Assembly (NCBI RefSeq): GCF_023074835.1
Contig: NZ_JALLGW010000002.1
Coordinates: 248,001 to 312,000 of the forward strand
Length of the DNA stretch: 64,000 nucleotides
Direction of reading: 5' to 3'
From: Halomarina salina
GTDB taxonomy: Archaea > Halobacteriota > Halobacteria > Halobacteriales > Haloarculaceae
Within the stretch, counting starts at the first letter, position 1. The number at the start of each line of letters is the position of its first letter. The notes beneath the pieces were generated by a model. The model had not been told where the DNA came from. It made no database searches and saw nothing but the letters and a program-made list of their open reading frames with translations. Shown piece after piece: positions 50,945 to 60,501 of the stretch. The translations under genes were made by a program, and so were the position numbers.

Positions 50945-52111
50945 ATGACGATGCTGGACGGAGTGAACGTCGCCCTCGGGGTCTCCGGTTCCATCGCGGC
51001 GGTGAAGACCGTCGAACTGGCCCACGAGTTGCGACGGCAGGGTGCGTCGGTACGAGCGGTGATGACCGAGAGCGCGCGGGGAATCGTCCACCCGTGGTCA
51101 CTCCAGTACGCGACCGACAACGACGTCGTGACCGAACTCACGGGACGCGTCGAGCACGTCGAGTTGTGCGGCCGTGACGGGTGGGCCGACGTCCTCCTCC
51201 TCGCGCCGGCCACCGCTAACACCGTCGGGAAGGTCGCCGCCGCCATCGACGACACGCCGGTCACGACCTGTGCGACGACGGCGCTCGGCGCGGGCGTCCC
51301 GGTCGTCGTCGCCCCGGCGATGCACGAACCGATGTACGACCACCCCGGCGTCACGGACGCCATCGACCGGGTCCGCGAGTGGGACGTGTCGTTCGTCGAC
51401 CCGCGCATCGAGGAGGGGAAGGCGAAGATCGCCACCGAGGAGGCCATCGTTCTCACGACTGCCCGCGCGTGTGGCGACCGACCGCTCGCCGGACGGCACG
51501 TCGTCGTCACGAGCGGCGCGACCAGCGAGCGCATCGACCCGGTGCGGACGCTGTCGAACCGGGCGTCCGGTCGGACCGGCCGTGCGGTCGCGCGAGCGTG
51601 TTACGCCAGCGGCGCGGCCGTGACGCTCGTCCACGACGGTTCCGAGGTACCGTACGCGTCGGTCAGACAGGTCGAGAGCGCCGCCGAGATGACCGCCGCG
51701 GTCCTCGACGCCGTCGACGGTGGCGCGGACGCGCTGGTCTCCGCGGCCGCCATCTCCGACTACACCGTCGAACCGAGCGAGACGAAACTCCGCTCCGGTG
51801 AAGAGCGCACGCTCGACCTCGAACCGACGCCGAAGCTCATCGACACGGTCCGCGACGCCCATCCGGACCTGCCTATCGTCGGCTTCAAACTGGAGACCGG
51901 CGGCGACGACGACGACCTGGCGAGCGTCGCCCGCGGGACGCTGGAGCGCGCCGAACTGTCGTTCGTCGTCGCCAACGACGCGAGCGTGCTCGGAGCCGAC
52001 GAGACCCGTGTCCTGTTCGTCCGCGCCGACTCCGCCACCGAGTACCGCGGTGACAAGGCGGGGCTGGGGCTGCGCGTCGCCGACGAACTCCAGAACGAAC
52101 TCGGCGGGTAG
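50945..52111 (+). CDS. coaBC: bifunctional phosphopantothenoylcysteine decarboxylase/phosphopantothenate--cysteine ligase CoaBC
   Basis: A 388-residue fused enzyme of coenzyme A synthesis. The CoaC half (1-175) shows GVSGSIAAVKTVELAHEL, LLLAPATANTVGKVAAA and VVVAPAMHEPMYDHP (FMN and active-site regions). The CoaB half (about 180-388) has VVVTSGATSERIDPVRTLSN, SAAAISDYTVEPSETKLRS with the conserved KL, and FVVANDAS. Both activities therefore look intact. The ATG 50945 lies just before the flavin fold. Confidence 0.94.
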   Translation: MTMLDGVNVALGVSGSIAAVKTVELAHELRRQGASVRAVMTESARGIVHPWSLQYATDNDVVTELTGRVEHVELCGRDGWADVLLLAPATANTVGKVAAAIDDTPVTTCATTALGAGVPVVVAPAMHEPMYDHPGVTDAIDRVREWDVSFVDPRIEEGKAKIATEEAIVLTTARACGDRPLAGRHVVVTSGATSERIDPVRTLSNRASGRTGRAVARACYASGAAVTLVHDGSEVPYASVRQVESAAEMTAAVLDAVDGGADALVSAAAISDYTVEPSETKLRSGEERTLDLEPTPKLIDTVRDAHPDLPIVGFKLETGGDDDDLASVARGTLERAELSFVVANDASVLGADETRVLFVRADSATEYRGDKAGLGLRVADELQNELGG

Positions 52112-52145
52112 AAGCGTCGTCGTGTCGAGAGCTCGCCGACCCCGG

Positions 52146-52565
52146 TCAGTCGTCGTCCGACTCCGGTTCGGCGTCGGCCGGTTCGTCCGGCCGCGTCTCG
52201 CCGCCGGGCCACGTCGCCCCGCCGGCGAACTCGACGCCCATCTTCTGCGCCGAGCGCGAGATGACGTGCGCGCCGGTCGGGGCCGTCAGGTACAGGAAGA
52301 CGATACCGACGAGCGCCGTCAGTCCGACGCCGAGGACGCCGAAGTACGCGACGCAGGCGAGGAACATGCTCGCCGCGCCGAGCGTCGTCGCCTTCGACGT
52401 GGCGTGCATCCGGTTGTAGACGTCCGGTAGGCGGAGCAGGCCGACCGTCCCCACCAGCAGGAAGAACGCGCCGACGAGGACGAACAGGGCGACGAGTGTG
52501 GCCCTGACAGGACCGATAGCGAGCGGAACGATGCTTCCGGCCGTGGTGAAACTGGCGAGCGTCAT
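52146..52565 (-). CDS. mnhG: Na+/H+ antiporter subunit MnhG
   Basis: A 139-residue membrane protein with three helices and the hallmark LLRLPDVYNRMHATSKATTLG, which is diagnostic for MnhG/MrpG. The C-terminus is an acidic tail of about 35 residues. It is the last gene of the mnhA-G operon; its ATG overlaps the mnhF stop by 4 bp. Confidence 0.93.
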   Translation of the reverse strand: MTLASFTTAGSIVPLAIGPVRATLVALFVLVGAFFLLVGTVGLLRLPDVYNRMHATSKATTLGAASMFLACVAYFGVLGVGLTALVGIVFLYLTAPTGAHVISRSAQKMGVEFAGGATWPGGETRPDEPADAEPESDDD

Positions 52566-52855
52566 TCGATGATGTCCCCCTCCGTCACGTACCGCGCGAC
52601 GGCGACCGTGCTGATGAAGCCGATGATGGCGAGCACGAGGCTCACGTCGACGAACAGCGCCTCACCGGTGACGAGCGCGAACAGCAACGCGATGGCGACG
52701 ACGTTCGTCCCGATGACGTCCAGCGCGACGACACGGTCAGGGGTCGTCGGCCCCCGGACGACGCGGTAGCCCGCGACGAGCGTCACCAGACTGCTGAGCA
52801 GGAGCCCGCCGAGAACGACCGCGCCGAGCAGCCCGGACGCGGGTTCACTGACCAC
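52562..52855 (-). CDS. mnhF: Na+/H+ antiporter subunit MnhF
   Basis: A 97-residue protein with three transmembrane helices. YRVVRGPTTPDRVVALDVIG is the MnhF/MrpF signature. It starts at a GTG (52853-52855; another GTG three codons upstream is possible), and the start overlaps the mnhE stop by 11 bp. Small subunits E, F and G are needed for assembly of the Mrp complex. Confidence 0.9.
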   Translation of the reverse strand: MVSEPASGLLGAVVLGGLLLSSLVTLVAGYRVVRGPTTPDRVVALDVIGTNVVAIALLFALVTGEALFVDVSLVLAIIGFISTVAVARYVTEGDIIE

Positions 52856-53426
52856 TGACCTCACCTCCGCGGTCCGTCGGGGGGGCGTCGTCTGGCGAGC
52901 GTGCCTCGTCGAAGATGACGAGCGCCAGGTCCTCCCAGGCGCGTATCGGGTCGACGACCGACTCGTAGTTCGTCCGGCCGGTGATGGCGTGGACGTACAG
53001 CGTGTTCGTCGCCTCGTCGTAGTCCATCGTGAGCGTTCCGGGCGTGAGCGTGATTGAGTTGGCGATGGTGGTGATCGCGAGGTCGCTCTCCACGCGTAGC
53101 GGCACCGCCACGACACCGGGGTCGATGGGCATCGACGGAGAGAGGACGCGGTAGGCGACGTCGACGTTCGCCGTCAGTAGCTCCCGGACGAACAGCAGGA
53201 CGTACGTTATCGCCGACGGGACGATGCGGACCGTCCGAGCGAGGTTCGTCTGGTCGGTGTAGATGTCGCGGGTCGCCCACGCGATGGGGAACCCGACGGC
53301 GACGCCGACGAGCAACGCGCCGACGAGCGCCTCCAGCATCTCGACTGGCGTCCCCGTCGCGTCGAAGCCGTTGACGAACAGCCACAGCACAGCGAGCAGG
53401 CCGCCGACGACTGGCCACTTCTTCAT
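52845..53426 (-). CDS. mnhE: Na+/H+ antiporter subunit MnhE
   Basis: A 193-residue membrane subunit. The N-terminal half has three hydrophobic helices. The core TLTPGTLTMDYDEATNTLYVHAI is the MnhE signature, preceded by VESDLAITTIANSI. The tail is charged and acidic. Start overlaps mnhD by 4 bp. Confidence 0.92.
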   Translation of the reverse strand: MKKWPVVGGLLAVLWLFVNGFDATGTPVEMLEALVGALLVGVAVGFPIAWATRDIYTDQTNLARTVRIVPSAITYVLLFVRELLTANVDVAYRVLSPSMPIDPGVVAVPLRVESDLAITTIANSITLTPGTLTMDYDEATNTLYVHAITGRTNYESVVDPIRAWEDLALVIFDEARSPDDAPPTDRGGEVSGQ

Positions 53427-55006
53427 TGGCTACCTCCGAGGACGGCGTCGACGTACCCCTGTGTTTCGGTCGCGCTCTGTGCCGCGGCGTGGGAGAGGTC
53501 GTACAGCGGGCCGAAGCCGACACCCAGCACGACGATGGCGAGCGCGAGCGCGGCGACGACGGCCACGAACGACCGGTCGACGCGCGCGCCCGCCACCGCG
53601 TCGCTCGGCGGGCCCCAGAACCCCCGCGCCCACGCGAGCGTGAAGTACGCGATGGTGAGGATGGCACCGCCGAGGCCGACACCCAGCACGACCCACGACC
53701 CCGCCCGTGCGCCGACGTCGAACACGAGGAACTTCCCGAAGAAGCCCGACAGCGGCGGGATGCCGATGAGTGCGAGCGCTCCGACGAAGAAGGAGCCAGC
53801 GAGCGCCGGATGGCGCTCCGAGACCCCTCCGAGCGCGTCGAACCGGACCGTCCCGAGCGTGCGCGAGAGCGCGCCGCTGACGAGGAACAGGAGGCTCTTC
53901 GCCAGTCCGTGGTTGACCGAGTAGACGAGCGCGGCGGTGATGCCGAGCGTGACGATGCCTTCACGGGGTATCTCCGCACCAGCGCCGGGCACCGCCGACG
54001 CCGCGACGGCCAGCGGCAGGACGATGAATCCGACCTGACCGATGCTGGAGTACGCCAGCAGTCCGTCGAGGTCCTCGCGGCCGACCGCGCCGAACCCGCC
54101 GACGACGATGGAGCCGATCGCCATGAGGAGCATGACGGGCCCGAAGAACGCGAGGAACGTCGCGTTCTCGCCGAACAGACCCGGCGGGAGTGCGGCCACC
54201 GAGAAGACGGTGAAGTAGAGCCTGACGATGGCGTAGACGCCCACCTTCTTGACGACGCCAGCGAGCATCGCCGCGACGGGCGCGGGAGCGGCGCGGTAGG
54301 CGTCGGGCACCCAGAACTGGAACGGGACGATACCCGCTTTCAGCGCGAACACGGCGAACAGCATCGCCGAGATGCCGAGGACGGGGGTCGTGTCCCTGGC
54401 CGGGGCCGACGCGAGGTACTGGGCCATGTCCGCCATGTTGAGCGTCCCCGTCGTCGCGTAGAGGCCGCCGATGGCGAGCAGCATGACGGCGCTGCCGAGC
54501 AGATTGAGGAACGCGTAGTGGAGCGCCGAACGCGTCTCGTCGGGGCCGCTGTAGAAGACGACGAGCACGTAGCTCGACATCAGCATCACCTCGAACCAGA
54601 CGAACAGGTTGAACACGTCGCCGGTGAGGAACGACCCCGTGATACCGACGAGCATCAGGTGGTAGAGCGGGTGGTACGACAGCCGCTGCCCGACGGCGGG
54701 GATGCCCCGCACCGAGAACACGAGCGCCGCCAGCGACACGACGGCGGCGAGGCTCAGCAGCAGGACCGAGAGGTCGTCGGCGACGAGCACGATGCCGAAC
54801 GGCGCGTCCCAGTGCGACAGCTGGTAGACGAGGTAGCCGTCGGCGTCGGCCCGCACCGCCCGGACGAGGGCGGCGACGGCGACGAGGTACAGCGCGCCGC
54901 CGAAGACGCTCACCGCCTGCTGGACGCGTTTGGCCGAGCGCAACGGCAGCGTCGCGACGGCGGTGAACAGCGCGACCAACAGCGGCGCGATGACGAGGTC
55001 GGTCAT
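53423..55006 (-). CDS. mnhD: Na+/H+ antiporter subunit MnhD (NuoN/M-like)
   Basis: A 527-residue proton-conducting antiporter-type subunit with about 14 helices. The core motifs DVFNLFVWFEVMLMSSYVLV, FALKAGIVPFQFWVPDAYRA (with the conserved Lys and Trp) and GIPPLSGFFGKFLV are shared with MrpD and complex I subunits. It probably forms one ion channel of the complex. Its start overlaps mnhC by 4 bp. Confidence 0.93.
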   Translation of the reverse strand: MTDLVIAPLLVALFTAVATLPLRSAKRVQQAVSVFGGALYLVAVAALVRAVRADADGYLVYQLSHWDAPFGIVLVADDLSVLLLSLAAVVSLAALVFSVRGIPAVGQRLSYHPLYHLMLVGITGSFLTGDVFNLFVWFEVMLMSSYVLVVFYSGPDETRSALHYAFLNLLGSAVMLLAIGGLYATTGTLNMADMAQYLASAPARDTTPVLGISAMLFAVFALKAGIVPFQFWVPDAYRAAPAPVAAMLAGVVKKVGVYAIVRLYFTVFSVAALPPGLFGENATFLAFFGPVMLLMAIGSIVVGGFGAVGREDLDGLLAYSSIGQVGFIVLPLAVAASAVPGAGAEIPREGIVTLGITAALVYSVNHGLAKSLLFLVSGALSRTLGTVRFDALGGVSERHPALAGSFFVGALALIGIPPLSGFFGKFLVFDVGARAGSWVVLGVGLGGAILTIAYFTLAWARGFWGPPSDAVAGARVDRSFVAVVAALALAIVVLGVGFGPLYDLSHAAAQSATETQGYVDAVLGGSQ

Positions 55007-55617
55007 CGGTCACCCCCCGAGGACCCGGCGGTCGGTCCGGTCCCCGGACCCGAGTCAGGGGTGCCGCCGTCCGCGGTGACAGCCTCCTCGTCGCCGGTGG
55101 CCTCCGGACCGTCCACGGACGAGTCGGTCATCGCCGAGACGCCCGACTCCGGCGGAACCTCCCCGAGTTCCGAGAGGTCGATGGTACCGTGCTCCTCGTA
55201 GACTCGATAGGTCAACACCAGCGCGAACGCGGTCGTCCCGAAGCCGATGACGATGGCCGTCAGGACGAGCGCCTGGACCAGCGGGTTCGCCACGGTCGCG
55301 GGGTCGGCCGACGCCCCGTGGGCGAGGATGGGGACGCTCCCCGAGATGCCGCCCATCGTGACGAGGTAGATGTTCGTCGCCTGGGTGATGATGGTGATCC
55401 CCCAGACGACCCGGACCACGTCCCGCCGGAGGACGAGGAACGTCCCGATGGCGAACAGCAGGCCGAGCACGAGCGCGAGGACGAACTGCGTCGGCGGCGC
55501 TCCCTCCGACCCCTGTAACGGGACGACGAGTCCGGGGAGCGTCGACGGCGTCGCGGCGGGAAGCGTCGCGGGCATCGACAGCGCTGGCTCGCCAGCGAGT
55601 GTCGTGAGCGGAGTCAT
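55003..55617 (-). CDS. mnhC: Na+/H+ antiporter subunit MnhC (NuoK-like)
   Basis: A 204-residue NuoK-like subunit. Three transmembrane helices are seen (about 45-63, 70-88 and 116-140), with GITIITQATNIYLVTMGG and NPLVQALVLTAIVIGFGTTA typical of MrpC. Compared with the usual about 115 residues it has a long N-terminal hydrophobic leader (about 40 residues) and a 60-residue acidic C-terminal extension. Overlaps mnhB and mnhD by 4 bp each. Confidence 0.92.
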   Translation of the reverse strand: MTPLTTLAGEPALSMPATLPAATPSTLPGLVVPLQGSEGAPPTQFVLALVLGLLFAIGTFLVLRRDVVRVVWGITIITQATNIYLVTMGGISGSVPILAHGASADPATVANPLVQALVLTAIVIGFGTTAFALVLTYRVYEEHGTIDLSELGEVPPESGVSAMTDSSVDGPEATGDEEAVTADGGTPDSGPGTGPTAGSSGGDR

Positions 55618-56102
55618 TCGCCACCCACCACCGCGAGGATAGTCAGCAGCGCCCCCACGACGACGAAGTAGACGCCGAGGTCGAAGAACAGTGCCGTCGG
55701 CACCTCTATCTCGTGGTAGATGGGCACCTCGTAGACGAAGACGACCGCCTGGGTGAGGAACTCGTACTGTCCCTGTGCGAGTAGCTCACCGAGGACGATA
55801 GAGCCGACGCCGGCCGAGGCGGCCAGCGCGAGACCGTACGAGAACGTCCGGCCGTACTCGCCGACCGCACCGGCGAGGAACTCGTCGTCCTCGGTGTGGA
55901 GCAGTTCGCGCTGGAGGAACGCCCGACCGAAGACGATGTAGACCAGCGCGAACGCCGTCACGGTGAGGACGCCGGCGATGAACCCGCCGCCCGGCAGGTT
56001 GTGCCCCTGCAACAGGAGCGCGACGGCGGTCAGCAGGATGATGGGGACGACCACCCGGACGACGGTGCGGGCGATGACCGTCGTGTCCGTGTCCGTCGTC
56101 AT
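55614..56102 (-). CDS. mnhB: Na+/H+ antiporter subunit MnhB
   Basis: A 162-residue MnhB-domain protein with four helices. The sequence LLLQGHNLPGGGFIAGVLTV is the MnhB signature. It lies between mnhA and mnhC with 4-bp overlaps at both ends. Confidence 0.94.
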   Translation of the reverse strand: MTTDTDTTVIARTVVRVVVPIILLTAVALLLQGHNLPGGGFIAGVLTVTAFALVYIVFGRAFLQRELLHTEDDEFLAGAVGEYGRTFSYGLALAASAGVGSIVLGELLAQGQYEFLTQAVVFVYEVPIYHEIEVPTALFFDLGVYFVVVGALLTILAVVGGE

Positions 56103-58528
56103 ACGTCCTCACCTCCGTTTCGCATGCCGACGAGCGTCAGCACGGCGAGCGCGGCCATCGCGACGACCGTTATCTCGCCCAGCGTGTCGAGCGCGCGGAA
56201 GTCGACGAGGATGACGTTGACGATGTTGCCCCCGCCGCCGGAGTCGATGAGTACCGGCCCGTGCTCTCCGGGGACCGGCGCGTTCTCGACGAAGTACGAC
56301 GCGATGTTCTGCGACGGGACCGTGCTCGTCGTCAGGAGCACCGTCAGCGTCACCGTGACGCCGACGACGCCCGCGACGATAGCGTCGGGGACGGCCTCGC
56401 GCAGTTCCAGGTCGCCGTACCACGTCGGCAGTTTGTCGAGGACGAGCAGGAAGATGACGAGCACGAGCGTCTCGATGAGCAGTTGGGTCAGCGCGAGGTC
56501 CGGGGCCGAGGCCAGCACGTAGAAGATGGCGACCATGAACCCGAGGATGGAGAGCGTCAGCACCCCCGCGACGTGCGAGTCGGCGATGCCGACCGCTCCC
56601 GCCCCGAACAGCGCCACGATGAGGACGACGAACAGCGGAGCACCGCCGACGACGCCGAGCAGCGTCAGACTGTCGAGGCCGCTCGGCAGCGGGACCACGA
56701 CGCCGGCGACCAGGTAGCCGGCGAGGGCGAGCGCGGACACCGCTAGCAGCGACGACGCGGCGTACGTCCGGAACATCCGGGTCTGGATGAACGCGGGGAC
56801 GAGCGCGCTCGTCCGTTCGAGCGCCGCGAGCCCGCCGTCGTAGTACGCGTTCGGACTGGTGTACGGGAACGTCCGAGCACGAGCGAACGCGTCGTGGAAA
56901 CGGTCGTAGAACGGGTAGAGCGCCGCACCCGTGAGGATGGTCACGAGCGACATCAGCGCGTACGGCGACGCCTCCGTCGGTATCGGCCACGGCACCGTGA
57001 ACGAGTGGGCCTCGCCGGGTGCGACGGCGGCGTACGCGTCGCCCGCGATGACCTCGATGGCGAGGTTCGGCACGGCGCTGATGACCAGCACCGCGAGGCC
57101 GAGGACGGCGGCCGGAGCGAGCATCGCCAGCGGCGGCGAGTGGACCTCCCCGAGCGCTTCGGGCCGGTCGCCGTAGAACAGCGAGAGGAACTTGATGGAG
57201 TAGAGGAACGTGAAGATGCTCCCGAACACCGCGATTGCTGGCAGCAGGTACCAGAGTCCGCCGAAGTGCGCCGCGGTCTCCCACGACGCCTCGAACAGCA
57301 GTTCCTTCGAGAAGAAGCCGTTGAGCGGCGGGATACCGGCCATCGAGAGACAGGCGACGGTGGCGATGGCCGCCGTCACCGGTAGGTCTTCGCGCAGGCC
57401 GGAGAGGTCAGCGATGTTCCGGGTCCCGGCCTCGTGGGCGACGATGCCCGCGACGAGGAACAGCGCCGCCTTGAACGACGCGTGGTTGAGGATGTGGAAC
57501 GCGCCCGCCTCGCCGCCGTAGCTGACGGCGAAGCCGAACCCGGCGACGATGAGGCCCAGGTGGGAGGCGGTCGAGTACGCGAGCAGTTCCTTGATGTCCG
57601 TCGCGCTCACCGCGAGCATCGCAGCGACGGTCATCGTCAGCAGGCCGAGGCCGACGAACAGCGGGAGCCACACCTCGGCGGTGTACACCGACTCGCCCTG
57701 TGGGACGAACAGCGGGCGGAACCGCCCGACGAGATAGACCCCAGCCTTGACCATCGTCGCGCTGTGGAGGAACGCGCTGACGGGCGTGGGTGCCTCCATC
57801 GCGTTGGGAAGCCAGATGTGGAACGGGACCTGGGCGGACTTCGCCGCCGCGCCGATACCGATGAGGACGACGACCGGGAGGAGCAGTCCCGCCTCGGTTA
57901 GCGTCCCCCGAACCGCGTCCGCGTTCGAGATGATGCCCTGGGAGGCGGCGGTGTCGAACAGCGCGTACGACCCGGCCGCGTCGTGGAGGAACAGGAAGCC
58001 GACGAGCATGAACAGGCCGCCGCTGACGGTGATGAGCATCGACTTGCGCGAGGCGTACAGCGACGATTTCTCGCGCTGGTAGTGACCGATGAGGACGAAC
58101 GACGAGACGCTCGTCAGTTCCCAGAACACGAACAGCGCGACGAGGTCCGCCGCGAGCGCGACCCCGAGCATCGCGCCCATGAACACCAGCAGCGTGGTGT
58201 AGTACTTGGCCTGTCCCGGCTCGCCGTGCATGTAGCCACCCGAGTAGGTGAACACGAGGATGCCCACACCCGAGGCGAGCAGGGAGACGAGGAAGGCCAG
58301 ACCGTCCAGATACAGCACGAGGTTGACGCCGAGTTGCGGTATCCACTCGACGCTCACCGTGCCGTGGGTGCCGTACTGACTGAGTACGAGGGCGAGACAC
58401 GCCGTCGCGACTGCGGCCGCGAAGTAGGCGGTGCGCTCGCCGAGCACCCGGTAGACGAGGGGGGTCACCGCCGCGCCGACGAACGGGAGCGCCAGCACGG
58501 CGAGGAGAACCGCCGGTTCCGGTTGCAC
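56099..58528 (-). CDS. mnhA: Na+/H+ antiporter subunit MnhA (NuoL-like)
   Basis: An 809-residue large subunit with about 21 helices. The NuoL-type part (1-500) shows LFVFWELTSVSSFVLIGHY, AKSAQVPFHIWLPNAMEAPT (channel Lys and the amphipathic region) and GIPPLNGFFSKELLFEASWE. The C-terminal part (about 600-809) carries the MbhD/MbhE-like region with LALTQLLIETLVLVIFLLVL and VILVDFRALDTLGEITVVA. Initiation is at a GTG (58526-58528), 28 bp after a TATA box. It is the first gene of the seven-subunit Mrp operon that exchanges Na+ for H+ and helps pH and salt homeostasis. Confidence 0.94.
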   Translation of the reverse strand: MQPEPAVLLAVLALPFVGAAVTPLVYRVLGERTAYFAAAVATACLALVLSQYGTHGTVSVEWIPQLGVNLVLYLDGLAFLVSLLASGVGILVFTYSGGYMHGEPGQAKYYTTLLVFMGAMLGVALAADLVALFVFWELTSVSSFVLIGHYQREKSSLYASRKSMLITVSGGLFMLVGFLFLHDAAGSYALFDTAASQGIISNADAVRGTLTEAGLLLPVVVLIGIGAAAKSAQVPFHIWLPNAMEAPTPVSAFLHSATMVKAGVYLVGRFRPLFVPQGESVYTAEVWLPLFVGLGLLTMTVAAMLAVSATDIKELLAYSTASHLGLIVAGFGFAVSYGGEAGAFHILNHASFKAALFLVAGIVAHEAGTRNIADLSGLREDLPVTAAIATVACLSMAGIPPLNGFFSKELLFEASWETAAHFGGLWYLLPAIAVFGSIFTFLYSIKFLSLFYGDRPEALGEVHSPPLAMLAPAAVLGLAVLVISAVPNLAIEVIAGDAYAAVAPGEAHSFTVPWPIPTEASPYALMSLVTILTGAALYPFYDRFHDAFARARTFPYTSPNAYYDGGLAALERTSALVPAFIQTRMFRTYAASSLLAVSALALAGYLVAGVVVPLPSGLDSLTLLGVVGGAPLFVVLIVALFGAGAVGIADSHVAGVLTLSILGFMVAIFYVLASAPDLALTQLLIETLVLVIFLLVLDKLPTWYGDLELREAVPDAIVAGVVGVTVTLTVLLTTSTVPSQNIASYFVENAPVPGEHGPVLIDSGGGGNIVNVILVDFRALDTLGEITVVAMAALAVLTLVGMRNGGEDV

Positions 58529-58552
58529 ACGTAGTCAGCGGGACGACGCGCG

Positions 58553-58559
58553 CTTAATA
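58553..58559 (-). promoter_or_regulatory. TATA box of the mnhA-G operon
   Basis: On the minus strand TATTAAG is centred 28 bp before the GTG of mnhA, giving a leaderless transcript. Confidence 0.55.
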
Positions 58560-58660
58560 GTTTTCAAATCCCCGCGGATAGTTCTTCGATTATCCAAACG
58601 TCTGCTTTATCGCGGTGGTGAACTGGCCATTCGGCCAACAGTTCGACTGATAGTGGTAGG

Positions 58661-58837
58661 ATGTCCGGTTGCAACAGTGACCGGGGGGAGGCCCAACAGA
58701 ACGAGACGACCGGCGAACGGCCCCGAGGCGACCGCGCTAATCACCGCCTAGCACCGTTCAACGTCGCGTTTAGCCCCTGCAACCGTCTGCCCGAAGGAGG
58801 GAAGCAGCGTATAACGAAGCCCCCCGACGTCGACTGA
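58661..58837 (+). CDS. possible 58-residue ORF
   Basis: A closed frame starting MSGCNSDRGEAQQNETTGER and ending KPPDVD. It has two Cys but no recognisable motif. It ends 6 bp before the 35-residue ORF. It may be chance; no TATA box stands at 25-30 bp. Confidence 0.2.
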   Translation: MSGCNSDRGEAQQNETTGERPRGDRANHRLAPFNVAFSPCNRLPEGGKQRITKPPDVD

Positions 58838-58843
58838 CGAAGT

Positions 58844-58951
58844 GTGCTATCCGACACGAGAGCGAACACGGCGACGCTCGCCTACGCGATGCTGTTCGGC
58901 GTGACGGCGACCCTGCTGCTGGTCGGCGTCGTGGCGATGAGTCTCGCCTGA
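58844..58951 (+). CDS. 35-residue single-helix membrane protein
   Basis: GTG-started ORF beginning MLSDTRANTATLAYAMLFGV and continuing TATLLLVGVVAMSLA, one transmembrane helix preceded by a short polar head. A TATA-like GTATAAC (58809-58815) is centred 32 bp upstream. It sits between the divergent mnhA operon and hpt. Its composition suggests a real small membrane protein; no family is recognised. Confidence 0.45.
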   Translation: MLSDTRANTATLAYAMLFGVTATLLLVGVVAMSLA

Positions 58952-59056
58952 GCAGGGGCAGACCGGCGGCGATGGCCCCCGCATCACGGGGTGGGAGGCT
59001 ACCGCACGGTCAGTGCGGACCACCGGGGTTATACCATCACGCCGAATACGGGCGAC

Positions 59057-59620
59057 ATGGACCTGCTCGCTCGGTCGCTGCGTGAGGCCCCTATCATCGA
59101 GAAGGGAGACTACCACTACTTCGTCCACCCCATCAGCGACGGCGTTCCGATGCTCGACCCGAAACTCCTCCGCGAGATAACCATCGGCATCATCAGGAAG
59201 GCGGAGCTGGAGGGCGTCGACAAGATCGTCACGCCCGCCGCGATGGGCATCCACATCTCGACGGCCGTCTCGCTGATGACCGACATCCCGCTCGTGGTCA
59301 TCCGCAAGCGCCAGTACGGCCTCGACGGCGAGGTGAACCTCTCGCAGGTGACCGGCTACTCCGAGAACGAGATGTACATGAACGACGTCTACGAGGGCGA
59401 CCGCGTCCTCCTGCTCGACGACGTGCTCTCGACGGGTGGCACGCTCCGGGCCATCACCGAGGCCCTCGGCGAGACGGGCGCGGACGTGGCGGACATCGTC
59501 GCCGTCATCAAGAAGGACGGCGGCTCGAACGAGATGGACGAGTACCCCGTCAAGACGCTCATCAACGTCGACGTCGTCGACGGCGAGGTCGTCATCACCG
59601 ACGAACAGGGCGACGGGTAG
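59057..59620 (+). CDS. hpt: hypoxanthine/guanine phosphoribosyltransferase, archaeal type
   Basis: A 187-residue PRTase of the archaeal Hpt/adenine-type class. It begins [20 protein letters not shown], followed by [21 protein letters not shown] and [15 protein letters not shown]. The PRPP-binding loop is [17 protein letters not shown] (about 117-133). It salvages purine bases with PRPP. The ATG at 59057 opens the conserved N-terminus; the frame extends upstream without similarity. Confidence 0.93.
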   Translation: MDLLARSLREAPIIEKGDYHYFVHPISDGVPMLDPKLLREITIGIIRKAELEGVDKIVTPAAMGIHISTAVSLMTDIPLVVIRKRQYGLDGEVNLSQVTGYSENEMYMNDVYEGDRVLLLDDVLSTGGTLRAITEALGETGADVADIVAVIKKDGGSNEMDEYPVKTLINVDVVDGEVVITDEQGDG

Positions 59621-59749
59621 CCCGACGAGCGAGTCGTCGACGGCGACCGGCCGGTCGTCACCGACGCTCACTGGTCGACGTTCCGAGAGGGAGCAACGCC
59701 GAGGGGGAGGCCCGCGTTTTTCTGCGGCGAGACCGAACGAGGAGTCGCT

Positions 59750-60448
59750 ATGACGAACGCGCTGTTCGTGGTCAGCGAGGAGGGGTACTGGGCGGAGGAG
59801 TGTGTCGAACCGCTGACGACGCTCTCGGATGCGGGCGTCGACGTGACGGTGGCGACGCCGAGCGGGGACCCACCGGTCGTCGACGAGCGCTCGACGGACC
59901 CGGAGAACGTCGGCGAGGAGACCGCCGAACACGTACGGGACGTCATCGAGAGCGACGAGCGGCTGGACGACCCGGAGCCGCTGGCGACCGTCTCGGCCGA
60001 CGGCTACGATTCGGTCGTCTTCCCCGGCGGGCACGGGACCGAGTGGGACGTCAACCAGGACAAGCACGCCCGAACGCTCCTGCGCGACGCGGTCGAGGGC
60101 GACGACGGGACGGCGCTGGTCGTCTGTCACGCGGTCGGCATCCTCGCGTTCACGCGTGACTCCGACGGGGACCTGCTGGTCGAGGGGCGACAGGTCACCG
60201 GCTTCCCGAACGACTGGGAGGAGGGCATCGTCGACGAGCACGACCGGATGCCCGACGGCCGGAAACTCCCCTACTGGGTCGAAGACGAGGTGAAGGCCGC
60301 AGGCGGAGAGTGGGACGCCGAACTGGACGCCGACGCGAGCGTGCGGACGGACGGCGACCTGATCACCGCACGCGGGCCGGGGTCGTCGTCGGCCGCCGCG
60401 GAGACGCTCGTCGAGGCGCTCGGACTCGACGTGCCGTCGCAGGCCTGA
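59750..60448 (+). CDS. DJ-1/PfpI family protein (Hsp31/glyoxalase-III-like)
   Basis: A 232-residue class I glutamine-amidotransferase-fold protein. The nucleophile elbow is ALVVCHAVGIL with Cys at about 126, and SVVFPGGHGTEWD (about 88-100) precedes it. EEGYWAEECVEPLTTLSDAG near the start includes the conserved Glu. These features fit the Hsp31-type group (chaperone/glyoxalase III, deglycase claims disputed). Function in archaea is inferred. Confidence 0.88.
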   Translation: MTNALFVVSEEGYWAEECVEPLTTLSDAGVDVTVATPSGDPPVVDERSTDPENVGEETAEHVRDVIESDERLDDPEPLATVSADGYDSVVFPGGHGTEWDVNQDKHARTLLRDAVEGDDGTALVVCHAVGILAFTRDSDGDLLVEGRQVTGFPNDWEEGIVDEHDRMPDGRKLPYWVEDEVKAAGGEWDAELDADASVRTDGDLITARGPGSSSAAAETLVEALGLDVPSQA

Positions 60449-60501
60449 ACCGCTCGCTCACCGAATCACCGTTTCTCGTGCAGAAGTAGGCTGCTCCCGG
60501 C

